A stretch of 64,000 nt of DNA from RBC038 sp041390625 (GTDB taxonomy: Bacteria > Chloroflexota > Dehalococcoidia > UBA2979), in assembly GCA_041390625.1 (NCBI GenBank), contig JAWKPM010000011.1, positions 1 to 64,000 of the forward strand, read 5' to 3'. Below are positions 1-9,154 of this stretch, piece after piece. The position numbers were made by a program, and so were the translations under genes. Positions within the stretch are counted from its first letter, which is position 1, and every line of letters starts with the position of its first letter. Under the pieces are notes generated by a model. The model made no database searches and was not told where the DNA came from. It saw nothing but the letters and a program-made list of their open reading frames with translations.

Positions 1-1112
1 ACGTCCGGGTACGTCGTCCCCTGCACGAGGAAGTCGACCTGCCCGAGGGATCGTGTCTCGTCCTCGAAGAGATGGATGAACGTCTCGCCGATGCGCTTGC
101 GCTTCGTCTCAGGGTTCGTGACCTCGGCCAGCTCGCTGAGAAAACGGTCCTGCGCATCGACGTGCCGAAGCTTGATCTCGAGGTGGTTCGTGAACGTCGA
201 GACCACCCGCTCCGCCTCGCCGAGCCTCAGCAGCCCGTTGTCGACGAAGATGCACGTGAGCTGGTCTCCGACCGCGGCATGCACGAGGCGCGCCGCAACC
301 GCCGAGTCCACGCCGCCCGAGAGCGCGCAGATCACCTGGCCGTCGCCCACCGCGTCGCGAATGCCCCGAATCGACTCATCGACGAAGTTGCCGGCGGTCC
401 AGGCCTTGTCGCAGCCGGCCACTTCGAACAGGAAATTCTCGATCAGCTGGCTGCCCTGCGGCGTGTGCACGACCTCGGGGTGGAACTGGATCGCGACGTG
501 TCCCGCTCGGTCGGCCATCGCGGCGATCGGAGCGTTCTCCGACTGCGCGATGACACGGAATCCCGGCGGCAGCTGCACGACATGGTCGCCGTGCGACATC
601 CAGACGGGCATCGAGGCGGCCATGCCGCGGAAGAGCGGACTCTCCGCCTCGGCCACGTTCAGCACCGCGTGTCCGTACTCGCGATGGTCCGCCGGATCGA
701 CGCGACCACCGAGGGCGTGCGCCAGCAACTGCATCCCGTAGCAGATCCCGAGGACCGGGACGCCTGATGACAGGACATAAGGCGCAAGTGTGGGTGCTCC
801 CGGCTCGTATACCGAGGACGGGCCGCCCGACAGCACGAACGCGCGCACGTTGAGGTGGTTGAGCTTCTCAGCCGGCGCGTCCCACGGGATCAGTTCCGAG
901 TAGACGCCGGCCTCGCGAATGCGCCGCGCGATCAGCATCGAGAACTGACCACCATAGTCGAGGACCACGACGGCGTCGGGTGCGTTCGGAGCAGGGGTGA
1001 GTGCCTGGCCGGGCTCGCGAGCCTCGGCGATCTCGAGGTAGGTCGCGACCTCGTTGTCGCCGGATCCGCGAATCCGGCCCTCGGGAGCGGCGACCTCGGT
1101 CGTCTCGACCAT
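1..1112 (-). CDS. guaA: GMP synthase (glutamine-hydrolysing), 3' end outside the window
   Basis: Converts XMP to GMP with glutamine as nitrogen donor, the last step of guanine nucleotide synthesis in the cytoplasm. About 370 codons are visible. A class I glutamine amidotransferase domain carries the nucleophile Cys in GICYGMQ and the His/Glu pair in FHPEVVHTPQG. The ATP pyrophosphatase P-loop SGGVDS follows, then the start of the synthase domain (QVDFLVQGTTYPD). The ATG at 1110-1112 gives about 50 residues before the first conserved block (VVVLDYGGQFS), longer than in most family members, so a later start is possible. Transcribed leftward from its own promoter. Confidence 0.95.
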   Translation of the reverse strand, partial: MVETTEVAAPEGRIRGSGDNEVATYLEIAEAREPGQALTPAPNAPDAVVVLDYGGQFSMLIARRIREAGVYSELIPWDAPAEKLNHLNVRAFVLSGGPSSVYEPGAPTLAPYVLSSGVPVLGICYGMQLLAHALGGRVDPADHREYGHAVLNVAEAESPLFRGMAASMPVWMSHGDHVVQLPPGFRVIAQSENAPIAAMADRAGHVAIQFHPEVVHTPQGSQLIENFLFEVAGCDKAWTAGNFVDESIRGIRDAVGDGQVICALSGGVDSAVAARLVHAAVGDQLTCIFVDNGLLRLGEAERVVSTFTNHLEIKLRHVDAQDRFLSELAEVTNPETKRKRIGETFIHLFEDETRSLGQVDFLVQGTTYPD

Positions 1113-1151
1113 GTCCAGCCCGGCTAGTGGGGGAGTGCCGTTCAAGGTGGG

Positions 1152-1180
1152 ATCGTATCGGTGTCGATATAGTCGGTCAA
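1152..1180 (-). promoter_or_regulatory. sigma-70-type promoter for guaA
   Basis: On the - strand, TTGACC (1175-1180) and TACGAT (1152-1157) are separated by exactly 17 bases, placing the start of transcription about 33 bases before the guaA ATG. Six bases match the -35 and -10 consensus well, but this is sequence reading only. Confidence 0.5.
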
Positions 1181-1257
1181 CGCAGCGGAACTCGAGGTCC
1201 ATCGACGCCCCTCGATCCCTGCGAGTCGGTCATAAGGCGCACGACGCGAGGTCATCG

Positions 1258-1866
1258 ATGCCTGTGTTAGGTCCCGATCGCATCGGCGACGTGATCGAGG
1301 CGCTCCGCAGCGGCGAGGTCGTCGCCATTCCGACCGACACCGTCTACGGCCTCGCCGCCATGCCCGACGACCCCACCGCCGTCCGCCGCCTCGCCGAATT
1401 GAAGGGCCGTGCGGCCGAGCAGCCGGTCCAGCTACTCGTATCGGGCATCGAGGTCCTCGAGTCTCACATCGAGGACACGACCGCCCTCGAGACCGTGCGA
1501 CCGTTCTGGCCGGGTGCCCTGACGGCCGTTGTCCGCACGCGGCCCGGCTTCGCCTCCGAGGTTGTGACGCCGGCCGGCACGGTCGGCGTGCGCCAGCCGG
1601 CGGACGATCTCGCATTGACGCTCATCGAGGGCTGCGGCGGCGCGCTCGCTGCGACGAGCGCGAATCGCCACGACGAGCCGCCCGCCACCTCGGTCGAGGA
1701 GGTCATCGAGACCTTTGGCGAGGACCTCCTCGTCCTCGACGGCGGGCCGCGCGATGGTGGCGTGGCTTCGACGGTTGTCGATCTCACGGTCGCGCCACCG
1801 CGCATCCTCCGCGCAGGGCCGATCACCGAGGAGATGCTGGGCATCGAAGAAGACTCCGATGCCTGA
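1258..1866 (+). CDS. L-threonylcarbamoyladenylate synthase (Sua5/YciO/YrdC family)
   Basis: Makes threonylcarbamoyl-AMP for the t6A modification of ANN-decoding tRNAs. The 202-residue protein has the family's N-terminal substrate block (VVAIPTDTVYGLAAMP), the lysine of ELKGR and the later ATSAN motif. The length fits the YrdC-only form without the Sua5 C-terminal extension. The ATG at 1258 is preferred because GAGG sits six bases upstream and the product then begins directly at the conserved fold. An open frame continues upstream but lacks family similarity. The next gene overlaps its end, suggesting co-transcription. Confidence 0.9.
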   Translation: MPVLGPDRIGDVIEALRSGEVVAIPTDTVYGLAAMPDDPTAVRRLAELKGRAAEQPVQLLVSGIEVLESHIEDTTALETVRPFWPGALTAVVRTRPGFASEVVTPAGTVGVRQPADDLALTLIEGCGGALAATSANRHDEPPATSVEEVIETFGEDLLVLDGGPRDGGVASTVVDLTVAPPRILRAGPITEEMLGIEEDSDA

Positions 1867-2269
1867 CGCGCTCGAGGGTGCCATCACCGCCATCGATCAC
1901 GTGCAGCTCACCATCCCCGAGGGCGATGAGCACCTTGCGGAGGCCCGGCGCTGCTACGTCGACGTCCTCGGCATGACCGAGGTCGAGAAGCCTGCCCCCC
2001 TCCAGTCACGCGGCGGCGCCTGGTTCGAGGCCGGGCCGCCGGCGGCGCGCTTCCAGGTCCACCTCGGCGTCGAGGCCCGGCTCGAGACGCGCCGCCACCC
2101 CGCCTTCGTGACGCGCGACCTCGATGCGCTGCGCGCCCGCTGCGAGGCGGCCGGCTACCGCACGCAGGACGACGTGCCCCTCGTCGGTCGGCGTCGCTTC
2201 CACCTGTGGGACCCGTTCGGCAATCGCATCGAGCTCCTGCAGTGGACAGAAGCGCCGTTCGAGGTCTGA
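1859..2269 (+). CDS. VOC (glyoxalase/bleomycin-resistance fold) family protein
   Basis: A 136-residue single-unit vicinal-oxygen-chelate protein. Likely metal ligands are His in IDHVQL, His in FQVHLGV and Glu in NRIELLQW. These proteins catalyse metal-dependent isomerisation, dioxygenation or drug binding; the substrate cannot be told from sequence. The ATG overlaps the stop of the preceding threonylcarbamoyl-AMP synthase gene, so the two are probably translated from one message. Confidence 0.8.
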   Translation: MPDALEGAITAIDHVQLTIPEGDEHLAEARRCYVDVLGMTEVEKPAPLQSRGGAWFEAGPPAARFQVHLGVEARLETRRHPAFVTRDLDALRARCEAAGYRTQDDVPLVGRRRFHLWDPFGNRIELLQWTEAPFEV

Positions 2270-2312
2270 CCGCCGCGATGAAGCCCGCCCGGGCCCCGCG
2301 TATCCTCGAAGG

Positions 2313-4730
2313 ATGAAGTCCCTCGAGTCACTCAAGTCCCGCCTCCCCAGACCGCCGCGCCCGCTCACGCGCGCCGCCTCGACCGTCGAGGCCGCTGCGC
2401 GTCGTGCCCGCGCCGCAGCAGTCGCCGCCGCTCTCGTTCGGAGCACGCGCTCCCACCCGACCGTCGAGGGCACGCTCCATATCGAGGGCCCCGACGCGGC
2501 CATCGAGGTGCTTCGCGACGTGCACGGAGTGCCACACGTCTACGCGTCGAGTGAGCGTGACGCACTCTTCGGGCAGGGCTTCGTCCACGCGCAGGATCGG
2601 CTGTTCCAGCTCGACTCCACGAGGCGTTTCGCGCAGGGCCGCCTCGCCGAGTTGGCCGGCCCGCGCATGCTCGAGAGCGACCGGCTGCTACGACGTTTCG
2701 GCCTCGCCGATCGGGCGGCGCGCGACGTCGCAGCTGCGACGTCCGAGGAACGCGCGCTACTGCACGCCTACGCGAGCGGCGTGAACGCGGGCGTCCGCTC
2801 GCTGCACGCCCTCCCACCCGAGTTCGCGCTGCTCGAGGTCCTGCCGGAGCCCTGGCAGCCCCAGGACACGATGCTCATCGGGCGCTTCGTGCTGCTGACC
2901 TTCGCCTCGAACTGGGACACCGAGCTTCTCCGCGAACGTCTGCTGCCGCGCCTGGGCCCGGAGCGCCTCGCCGAGCTCGATGCCACGGCCCTTGCCGACG
3001 CGCGCACCGTCACTGGCGAGCCACCACTCGCCGCCGGTCGCCTCCTCGAGGCCCTGCGCGTCGCCCATGAGGCCGGGCTCCCGGTGGGCGGCGCCTCGAA
3101 CGCGTGGGCCGTCGCCGGCCACCGCTCGGCGACGGGCAAGCCCTTGCTCGCCGCGGACCCCCACCTGCAGGCGCGCATCCCGAGCCTCTTCCACGTGGTC
3201 GGCATCGAGGGTGGTGCGATACGGGGTGTAGGCGCTGGCATCCCCGGCATTCCGGGTCTCGCCCTCGGTCACAACGGACGCATGGCATGGGGCATCGCCG
3301 CCGGCATGGCCGACACCGCCGATACCTACGCCGAGGAGGTCGACCCGGCTGATCCGACGCGCTACCTCACGCCTGACGGCTGGGCGACGGGCCGCACGCG
3401 CATCGAGCGCATCGCCGTCGCCGGCGGCGCGACCGTCGAGGAGCACGTTCTGGAGACGCGGCATGGCCCGGTGATCGGTCCGGCCGTGCGCGGCGAGGAC
3501 CGCGCGGTCGCGCTGCGCGCCACCTGTCTCGAGGAGGGCGCGCTGGTCTCTCCGTTCCTCGACGTGCTTCGCGCGTCGAATCCGTGGGAGTTCGAGGCCG
3601 CCGTCGCTCGCTGGCCGGGCTCGACGTTCAACTTCGTGTGGGCCCACATCGATGGCGACATCGGCTACCGCATGGGGGGGTCGGTCCCCCAGCGCGCGCA
3701 CGGCGAGGGCCTGATGCCCCAGAACGGTCCGACCTCGAGCGGCCCCCAACCGCCGTGGCCGCCCGAGGCGATGCCGCGCGTCTCGAACCCGGCAAGCGGC
3801 CTCGTCGTCTCCGCGAACGACGCACCCGGTGGTGCGATCGAGCTCGGTGCCGAGTGGGCGGAGTCCACGCGTGCCGAGCGCATCGAGGCGCTGCTCCTCG
3901 AGACCCCGCAGCATGACGTCGCGTCGATGCAGGCCATCCAGGGCGACCGCCACTCGAGGCCGCTCAGCCGCCTGCGCGATCTCCTGTCGTACCGCGCGCT
4001 CGTGGAGGACATCGAGATCGCAGCGCTCCTCGAGGGCTGGGACGGCGCTCTGGCACCCGACAGCGCGGCCGCTGCGGTCCTCGAGGGCGTGTACGTCGAG
4101 GCGGCACGAGCCCTGGTCACCCGGCTCGCCGGTGCCGATGCGCCCTTCGTCCTCGGTGCCGGCATCACGGCGCTATCGGGCTCGTCCTTCCACTTCCGCC
4201 TGCAGAGCCGCCTGATCGGGGTCCTCGAGGCGCCGCGCGCGCCGTGGCTCGAGGACGAGACCGCTCGCGATCGCCTGCTGCGGGCTGCCGTCGGCCGCGC
4301 CCTCCAGGAACTGCGAGCGAACCACGGCTCTGACCGCGCGAAGTGGCGGTGGGGCACCATCCATCCGCTGTCTCCGGATCACCCGCTCGGGGTCGTTCCG
4401 GTCGTCGGCCGTCTGTTCCGCCGAGGCCCGTTCCCGTACGGTGGCGACTCCAACACGGTCAACCAGAACGGCTACTCCGTGCATCGAGGTCCGGGTCACA
4501 GCGGGTTCGTGCCGGCCTACCGCCAGGTCATCGACCTCGCGGAGCCCGACGCCTCGACCTTCGCGCTGCCGCTCGGTAACTCTGGCATCCCGGGCCATCC
4601 GCGCTATGACGACTTCATCGAGGAGTACCTCGAGGGCCGCCAGCGCCCGCTGCTTTTCACCCGCGCCGCCGTCGAGGCCCAGCTGGAGCACCGCCTCCAC
4701 CTCGTACCCGCATCCGAGGCCTCCTCGTGA
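2313..4730 (+). CDS. penicillin acylase family N-terminal-nucleophile hydrolase
   Basis: An 805-residue precursor of the Ntn-hydrolase penicillin/acyl-homoserine-lactone acylase family, normally cut into alpha and beta chains to expose a serine. The likely cleavage and nucleophile site is GGA|SNAWAV, near residue 261. Family blocks include GQGFVHAQDRLFQ near the N-terminus, GIPGLALGHNGRMAWGIA, and GGDSNTVNQNGYS followed by YRQVIDL near the C-terminus. No clear Sec signal is seen, so location is uncertain. Natural substrates could be beta-lactams, homoserine lactones or other N-acyl amides. The prenyl synthase downstream starts inside its stop codon. Confidence 0.88.
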   Translation: MKSLESLKSRLPRPPRPLTRAASTVEAAARRARAAAVAAALVRSTRSHPTVEGTLHIEGPDAAIEVLRDVHGVPHVYASSERDALFGQGFVHAQDRLFQLDSTRRFAQGRLAELAGPRMLESDRLLRRFGLADRAARDVAAATSEERALLHAYASGVNAGVRSLHALPPEFALLEVLPEPWQPQDTMLIGRFVLLTFASNWDTELLRERLLPRLGPERLAELDATALADARTVTGEPPLAAGRLLEALRVAHEAGLPVGGASNAWAVAGHRSATGKPLLAADPHLQARIPSLFHVVGIEGGAIRGVGAGIPGIPGLALGHNGRMAWGIAAGMADTADTYAEEVDPADPTRYLTPDGWATGRTRIERIAVAGGATVEEHVLETRHGPVIGPAVRGEDRAVALRATCLEEGALVSPFLDVLRASNPWEFEAAVARWPGSTFNFVWAHIDGDIGYRMGGSVPQRAHGEGLMPQNGPTSSGPQPPWPPEAMPRVSNPASGLVVSANDAPGGAIELGAEWAESTRAERIEALLLETPQHDVASMQAIQGDRHSRPLSRLRDLLSYRALVEDIEIAALLEGWDGALAPDSAAAAVLEGVYVEAARALVTRLAGADAPFVLGAGITALSGSSFHFRLQSRLIGVLEAPRAPWLEDETARDRLLRAAVGRALQELRANHGSDRAKWRWGTIHPLSPDHPLGVVPVVGRLFRRGPFPYGGDSNTVNQNGYSVHRGPGHSGFVPAYRQVIDLAEPDASTFALPLGNSGIPGHPRYDDFIEEYLEGRQRPLLFTRAAVEAQLEHRLHLVPASEASS

Positions 4731-5761
4731 CCGCCGCGCCCACCCTCGAGGGCCGGGCGGCCGCCTACCGCCCCCTCATCGAGGCGGAGATGCGAGCGGT
4801 CGTCGGCACAGGCCCCGACCGCCTGAGCGCGTGGATGCGCTACCACCTCGGTTGGCAGGACGAAGCGGGCCGGCCCATCGAGGCCGCGGGCGGCAAGCTG
4901 ATGCGCGCGGTGGCCGTCGTCCTCGCCTGCGAGGCACTCGATGGCCGCGTCGAGCGCGCCGTCCCCGCAGCCGCTGCCGTCGAGCTGGTCCACAACTTCT
5001 CGCTGCTCCATGACGACGTCGAGGACCGCAGCGACCGCCGTCGAGGCCGGCCGACGCTCTGGGCGCTCGCCGGCGCCGCCCACGCCATCAATACCGGCGA
5101 CGGCATGTTTGCGCTCGCCCGGCGTGCGATGCACCGTCTCCCCGAGGTCGGAGTGCCGGCGTCCGCCGCCGTCGAGGCGATGCGCGAACTTGACGATGCC
5201 TGCGTGCGCCTCGTGGAGGGCCAGTACCTCGACATGACCTTCGAGGAGCGCTCGGAGGTCTCGATGTCCGAGTACCTCGAGATGACCGCCGGCAAGACCG
5301 CAGCGATGTTCGCCGCGCCGTTCGCCATCGGCGCGACACTGGCGGGTGCCCCGCCCGCAACCGTCGAGGCGTTTCGCTCCTACGGACACCACATTGGCCT
5401 AGCGTTTCAGGGCGTCGACGACGTGCTCGGCATCTGGGGCGACCCGGCCGTGACCGGCAAGCCGGTCGGCGATGACCTCCGTTCGCGAAAGCGTACGTAC
5501 CCGGTCATCGCCGCCATCGAGGCGGGTGGTGACGAGGCATCGAAGCTGGCGGACCGCTACGCCACCCCGGCACGACCGAACGAGGACGTAACGGATCTGA
5601 CGAGGCTGATCGAGCGCCTCGATGGTCGAGCCGCGACCGAGCGTTTCGTCGAGGCCGAGCGCGCCGCGGCCCTTGAGGCGCTGGCGCCCGCCCATCTCGA
5701 CGCCGCTACCACCTCGATTTTCGAGTCGTTCGCCCTGGCTGCGGCAGCCCGAACGTCCTGA
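4727..5761 (+). CDS. polyprenyl (isoprenyl) diphosphate synthase
   Basis: A trans-prenyltransferase that condenses IPP with allylic diphosphates to make C15-C40 prenyl chains for quinones, carotenoids or lipids. The first Asp-rich motif is LLHDDVEDRSDRRRGRPT; the second is weaker (FQGVDDVLGIWGD), followed by KPVGDDLRSRKRTYP. 344 residues is normal for the family. It starts with GTG inside the stop of the penicillin-acylase gene (GTGA overlap), indicating translational coupling. Chain length cannot be assigned without structural comparison of residues upstream of the first DDxxD. Confidence 0.88.
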   Translation: MTAAPTLEGRAAAYRPLIEAEMRAVVGTGPDRLSAWMRYHLGWQDEAGRPIEAAGGKLMRAVAVVLACEALDGRVERAVPAAAAVELVHNFSLLHDDVEDRSDRRRGRPTLWALAGAAHAINTGDGMFALARRAMHRLPEVGVPASAAVEAMRELDDACVRLVEGQYLDMTFEERSEVSMSEYLEMTAGKTAAMFAAPFAIGATLAGAPPATVEAFRSYGHHIGLAFQGVDDVLGIWGDPAVTGKPVGDDLRSRKRTYPVIAAIEAGGDEASKLADRYATPARPNEDVTDLTRLIERLDGRAATERFVEAERAAALEALAPAHLDAATTSIFESFALAAAARTS

Positions 5762-5888
5762 AACCTCCTTGCAAGGTCCTCATACGATCCTCTAACCGCT
5801 CCGCTTGGTTCGTGCCGTTCCGGGTTCGCTAGGATGCGAGGCGCCCCGCTTCGCCGACGGCTCATCCTGCGCGGGCACAGGAGGACGC

Positions 5889-7073
5889 ATGCTCAAGAAG
5901 ACGATCCGGGACATCGATCTCGACGGGAAGCGCGTCCTGCTCCGTACGGACTACAACGTGCAGATCGACGAGGGCGGCATCCTCGATGACCGTCGGCTCC
6001 GCGAGTCCATTCCCACCATCGAGTACCTGCGCGACCACGGCGCGAAGGTGATCATCCTGTCCCACCGAGGCCGCCCACACGGCGCCGTCGTCGAGGGACT
6101 CCGCAACGCCCCGGTCGCCGGCTACCTAGCCCAGCTCCTCGGAACGCCCGTCGGCGCCGCCGAGGACTGCGTCGGCCCGGCCGCGCACGCCGCCATCGGC
6201 GCGATGCGCAATGGCGACGTCCTGCTCCTCGAGAACGTGCGCTTCCACGAGGAGGAGGAGGCGAACGACCCGGAGTTCGGTGCGCAGCTCGCGAGCCTCG
6301 GAGACATCTACGTCGACGACGCCTTCGGCACCGCCCACCGCGCCCATGCGACGATCGTCGGCATCGCGCAGCACCTCCCGGCCGTCGCCGGCTTCCTCAT
6401 GGAGAAGGAAGTCGAGCACCTCGGCGAGGTCACCGAGAATCCCGATCGCCCCTTCGGCATCGTGCTCGGTGGCGCCAAGATGTCCGACAAGATCCAGATC
6501 CTCGAGCACCTGCTCGACCACACGGACGTCGTCTGCATCGGCGGCGGCATGGCGAACACCTTCCTCGCCGCGCAAGGCATCGATGTCGCGCGTTCCCTCC
6601 TCGAGCAGGACCGCATCGATATGGCGCGCTCCATCCTCGAGCGCGCGGCTCAGCGTTCCGACCTGAAGTTCATCCTGCCCACCGACGTCGTGGTCTCGAT
6701 CGGCAACCCGGAGAACGGCAACGTCGCCACCGTGCCGGTCGGCGATGTGCCGAGCGGTTGGCGCATCCTCGACATCGGCCCGGCGACCGTCGAGGCGTTC
6801 CGCGAGGCGCTGAACACGTGCCGCACGGTCGTGTGGAACGGCCCGATGGGGCTGTTCGAGCAGGCCCGCTTCGCGAACGGATCGCTCGAGGTCGCACGCA
6901 TCTTCGCGAAGCTCGATGCGACGACGATCGTCGGCGGTGGCGAAACGGCCGCCGTCGTCCGCCAGGCGGGTGTCGAGAGCCACATCAGCCACATCTCGAC
7001 CGGCGGCGGCGCCTCCCTCGAGATGCTCGAGGGCAAGTCGCTGCCCGGCGTCCAGGTGCTGCTCGACGCCTGA
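5889..7073 (+). CDS. pgk: phosphoglycerate kinase
   Basis: Cytoplasmic glycolytic and gluconeogenic enzyme transferring phosphate between 1,3-bisphosphoglycerate and ADP. The 394-residue protein begins with the N-domain block VLLRTDYNV, followed by ILSHRGRP, VLLLENVRFHEEE and YVDDAFGTAHRAHAT. The C-domain has LGGAKMSDKI and VWNGPMGLFE with the glycine-rich GGGETAA. A strong AGGAGG (5879-5884) sits about five bases before the ATG. It heads a run of + strand genes (apgM, tpiA, miaA, dapF). The 127-base leader holds a CCTTGCAAGG palindrome (5767-5776) but no convincing promoter pair. Confidence 0.96.
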   Translation: MLKKTIRDIDLDGKRVLLRTDYNVQIDEGGILDDRRLRESIPTIEYLRDHGAKVIILSHRGRPHGAVVEGLRNAPVAGYLAQLLGTPVGAAEDCVGPAAHAAIGAMRNGDVLLLENVRFHEEEEANDPEFGAQLASLGDIYVDDAFGTAHRAHATIVGIAQHLPAVAGFLMEKEVEHLGEVTENPDRPFGIVLGGAKMSDKIQILEHLLDHTDVVCIGGGMANTFLAAQGIDVARSLLEQDRIDMARSILERAAQRSDLKFILPTDVVVSIGNPENGNVATVPVGDVPSGWRILDIGPATVEAFREALNTCRTVVWNGPMGLFEQARFANGSLEVARIFAKLDATTIVGGGETAAVVRQAGVESHISHISTGGGASLEMLEGKSLPGVQVLLDA

Positions 7074-7152
7074 AGGGTCGCACCGAGGCCCGCGCGCTCT
7101 TGGTTCGGTGAAGCTTCGAGGCCTCAACGCGACGGCGGGGTAGCATACGCAC

Positions 7153-8352
7153 ATGGACATCGAACTGATCCGCCGGCTCTCCATCCCCGCCGAGACGAAG
7201 GTCGTGCTGTGTGTGCTCGACGGTCTGGGCGGGCTGCCCGGCCCTCGAGGCCGCTCTGAGCTCGATCTGGCGAACACGAGGCACCTCGACCGCCTCGCCG
7301 AGCAGGGCGCGATCGGCCTGACAATTCCCGTCGGTTACGGCATCACGCCCGGCTCCGGCCCCGGTCACATGGCGCTCTTCGGCCTCGACCCGCTGACGTA
7401 CGACGTCGGACGCGGGGTCCTCGAGGCGACGGGCATCGACTTCGAGCTCGGCCCGAACGACCTCGCGGCACGCGGCAACTTCTGCACCGTGGGACCCGAC
7501 GGCCTGATCACCGACCGCCGAGCCGGCCGCGTGGCCACCGAGATCACCGCCGAGATCTGCGCGACCCTGCGCGACATCCAGATTCCCGGCGTCGAGGTCT
7601 TCGTCGAGCCCGTGCGCGAGCATCGCTTCGTCCTCGTCTTCCGAGGTGAGGGCCTCAACGACGCGCTGAACGAGACCGACCCCCAGCGTGAGGGCGTCGC
7701 CCCGCTCGAGGTTCGCGCGCTGGCCCCCGAGGCAGAGCGCACCGCCGAGATCGCACGCCAGTTCGTCGCGGAGGCGCGCAAGCGCATCGCCGACCGCGAC
7801 CAGGCCAACCACCTCACCCTCCGAGGCTGGGCGAAGCGCCCCGACCTGCCCCAGCTGCCCGAGCTCTGGAAGCTGCGCGCGGCCGCCTGCGCCGTCTACC
7901 CCATGTACCGGGGACTGGCGCGCCTCGTCGGCATGGAGACCCTCGATGCCGGTCAGACCCTCGAGACGCAGATCGAGGCGATCAAGCGCCACTGGGACGA
8001 GTACGACTTCTTCTTCCTGCACTTCAAGTACACCGACAGTGCCGGCGAGGACGGCGACTTCGACCGCAAGATGGCCGCGCTTGCCGACTTCGATGCGTGC
8101 TTGCCGAAGATCGTCGAGTTGAACCCCGATGTGCTCATCGTCGGCGGCGACCACTCGACGCCGGCCGTCATGGCGGCGCACTCGTGGCATCCCGTCCCGG
8201 TACTTCTCCGAGGTGCCAACGTCCGCCCGGACAACCGCCACCGCTTCACCGAGGTCGAGTGCGCCCAGGGTGGCCTCGGCACCATGCCGGCGAAGGAGCT
8301 CCTCCCGCTGGCGTTTGCGCATGCCGGCCGCCTGACGAAGTACGGCGCCTAG
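7153..8352 (+). CDS. apgM: 2,3-bisphosphoglycerate-independent phosphoglycerate mutase, archaeal type
   Basis: Interconverts 3- and 2-phosphoglycerate. The 399-residue protein belongs to the alkaline-phosphatase-like ApgM group rather than GpmI or GpmA. It has the metal-binding start VVLCVLDGLGGLPG, the block GYGITPGSGPGHMALFGLDP with the likely phosphorylated Ser/Thr, HFKYTDSAGEDGD in the middle and DVLIVGGDHSTPAVM near the C-terminus. It sits between pgk and tpiA, so the three encode a contiguous block of lower glycolysis. The ATG at 7153 gives the family N-terminus. Confidence 0.92.
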   Translation: MDIELIRRLSIPAETKVVLCVLDGLGGLPGPRGRSELDLANTRHLDRLAEQGAIGLTIPVGYGITPGSGPGHMALFGLDPLTYDVGRGVLEATGIDFELGPNDLAARGNFCTVGPDGLITDRRAGRVATEITAEICATLRDIQIPGVEVFVEPVREHRFVLVFRGEGLNDALNETDPQREGVAPLEVRALAPEAERTAEIARQFVAEARKRIADRDQANHLTLRGWAKRPDLPQLPELWKLRAAACAVYPMYRGLARLVGMETLDAGQTLETQIEAIKRHWDEYDFFFLHFKYTDSAGEDGDFDRKMAALADFDACLPKIVELNPDVLIVGGDHSTPAVMAAHSWHPVPVLLRGANVRPDNRHRFTEVECAQGGLGTMPAKELLPLAFAHAGRLTKYGA

Positions 8353-8357
8353 GCCCC

Positions 8358-9140
8358 ATGACTAGTTCGATGGCTAACCAGCGCACCCCCATCGTGGGTG
8401 GCAACTGGAAGATGCACACGACGCGTCCCGAGGCGCGTGCGCTCCTCGAGGCGTTGCGCACCGACCTCGACGGCCTCGCCGGCGCCGAGGTGGTCGTCTG
8501 TCCGCCGGCACCCTGGCTCGGCGACGCTGCCGACGCACTCGAGGGCACCAGCCTCGGTGTCGGTGTGCAGAACGTGCACTGGGAGCCCTCGGGCGCCTTC
8601 ACCGGCGAGCAGAGCCCCGACATGCTCATCGGCACCGTCGACTACGCCATCGTCGGCCACTCGGAGCGCCGCCACGTCTTCGGCGAGACCGACGACGAGG
8701 TGAATCGCAAGCTCCGCGCCATTCTCGATGCCGGGCTCGTGCCGATCCTCGCCGTCGGCGAGACCCTCGAGGAGCGTGAGGCGGGCTGGGCCACGGTCGT
8801 CCTCCGGACGCAGCTCGACGGGGCCTTCCAGGGCTTCGAGGTCTGTCCGCCATCCCTCGTCATTGCCTATGAGCCGGTATGGGCCATCGGCACCGGACGT
8901 ACGGCGACCCCCGACATCGCGCAGGAGGCATGCGCGAGCGTGCGCTCGATGGTCGCGACCCGCTTCACCCCCGCCGCCGCCGAGGCCGTACGCATCCAGT
9001 ACGGTGGCTCCGTAACGCCCGACAACGCCGAGGAGCTGCTCGCGCAGCCCGACATCGATGGTGCGCTGGTCGGCGGCGCCTCGCTCCGTGCCGAGGCTTT
9101 CGCCGCCATCTGCCGCGCAGCGGCCGGGCGTTCCGACTGA
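8358..9140 (+). CDS. tpiA: triosephosphate isomerase
   Basis: Interconverts dihydroxyacetone phosphate and glyceraldehyde 3-phosphate. Catalytic residues are visible: Lys in GGNWKMH, His in IVGHSERR and Glu in IAYEPVWAIGTG, with the phosphate-binding loop YGGSVTPDNA and GALVGGASL at the end. The first ATG (8358) gives 260 residues and a short MTSS extension. A second ATG at 8370 (MANQRTP) gives 256 residues and is equally plausible; neither has a good ribosome site. Only five bases separate it from apgM. Confidence 0.95.
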   Translation: MTSSMANQRTPIVGGNWKMHTTRPEARALLEALRTDLDGLAGAEVVVCPPAPWLGDAADALEGTSLGVGVQNVHWEPSGAFTGEQSPDMLIGTVDYAIVGHSERRHVFGETDDEVNRKLRAILDAGLVPILAVGETLEEREAGWATVVLRTQLDGAFQGFEVCPPSLVIAYEPVWAIGTGRTATPDIAQEACASVRSMVATRFTPAAAEAVRIQYGGSVTPDNAEELLAQPDIDGALVGGASLRAEAFAAICRAAAGRSD

Positions 9141-9154
9141 CCGGCTCCCGAGGC

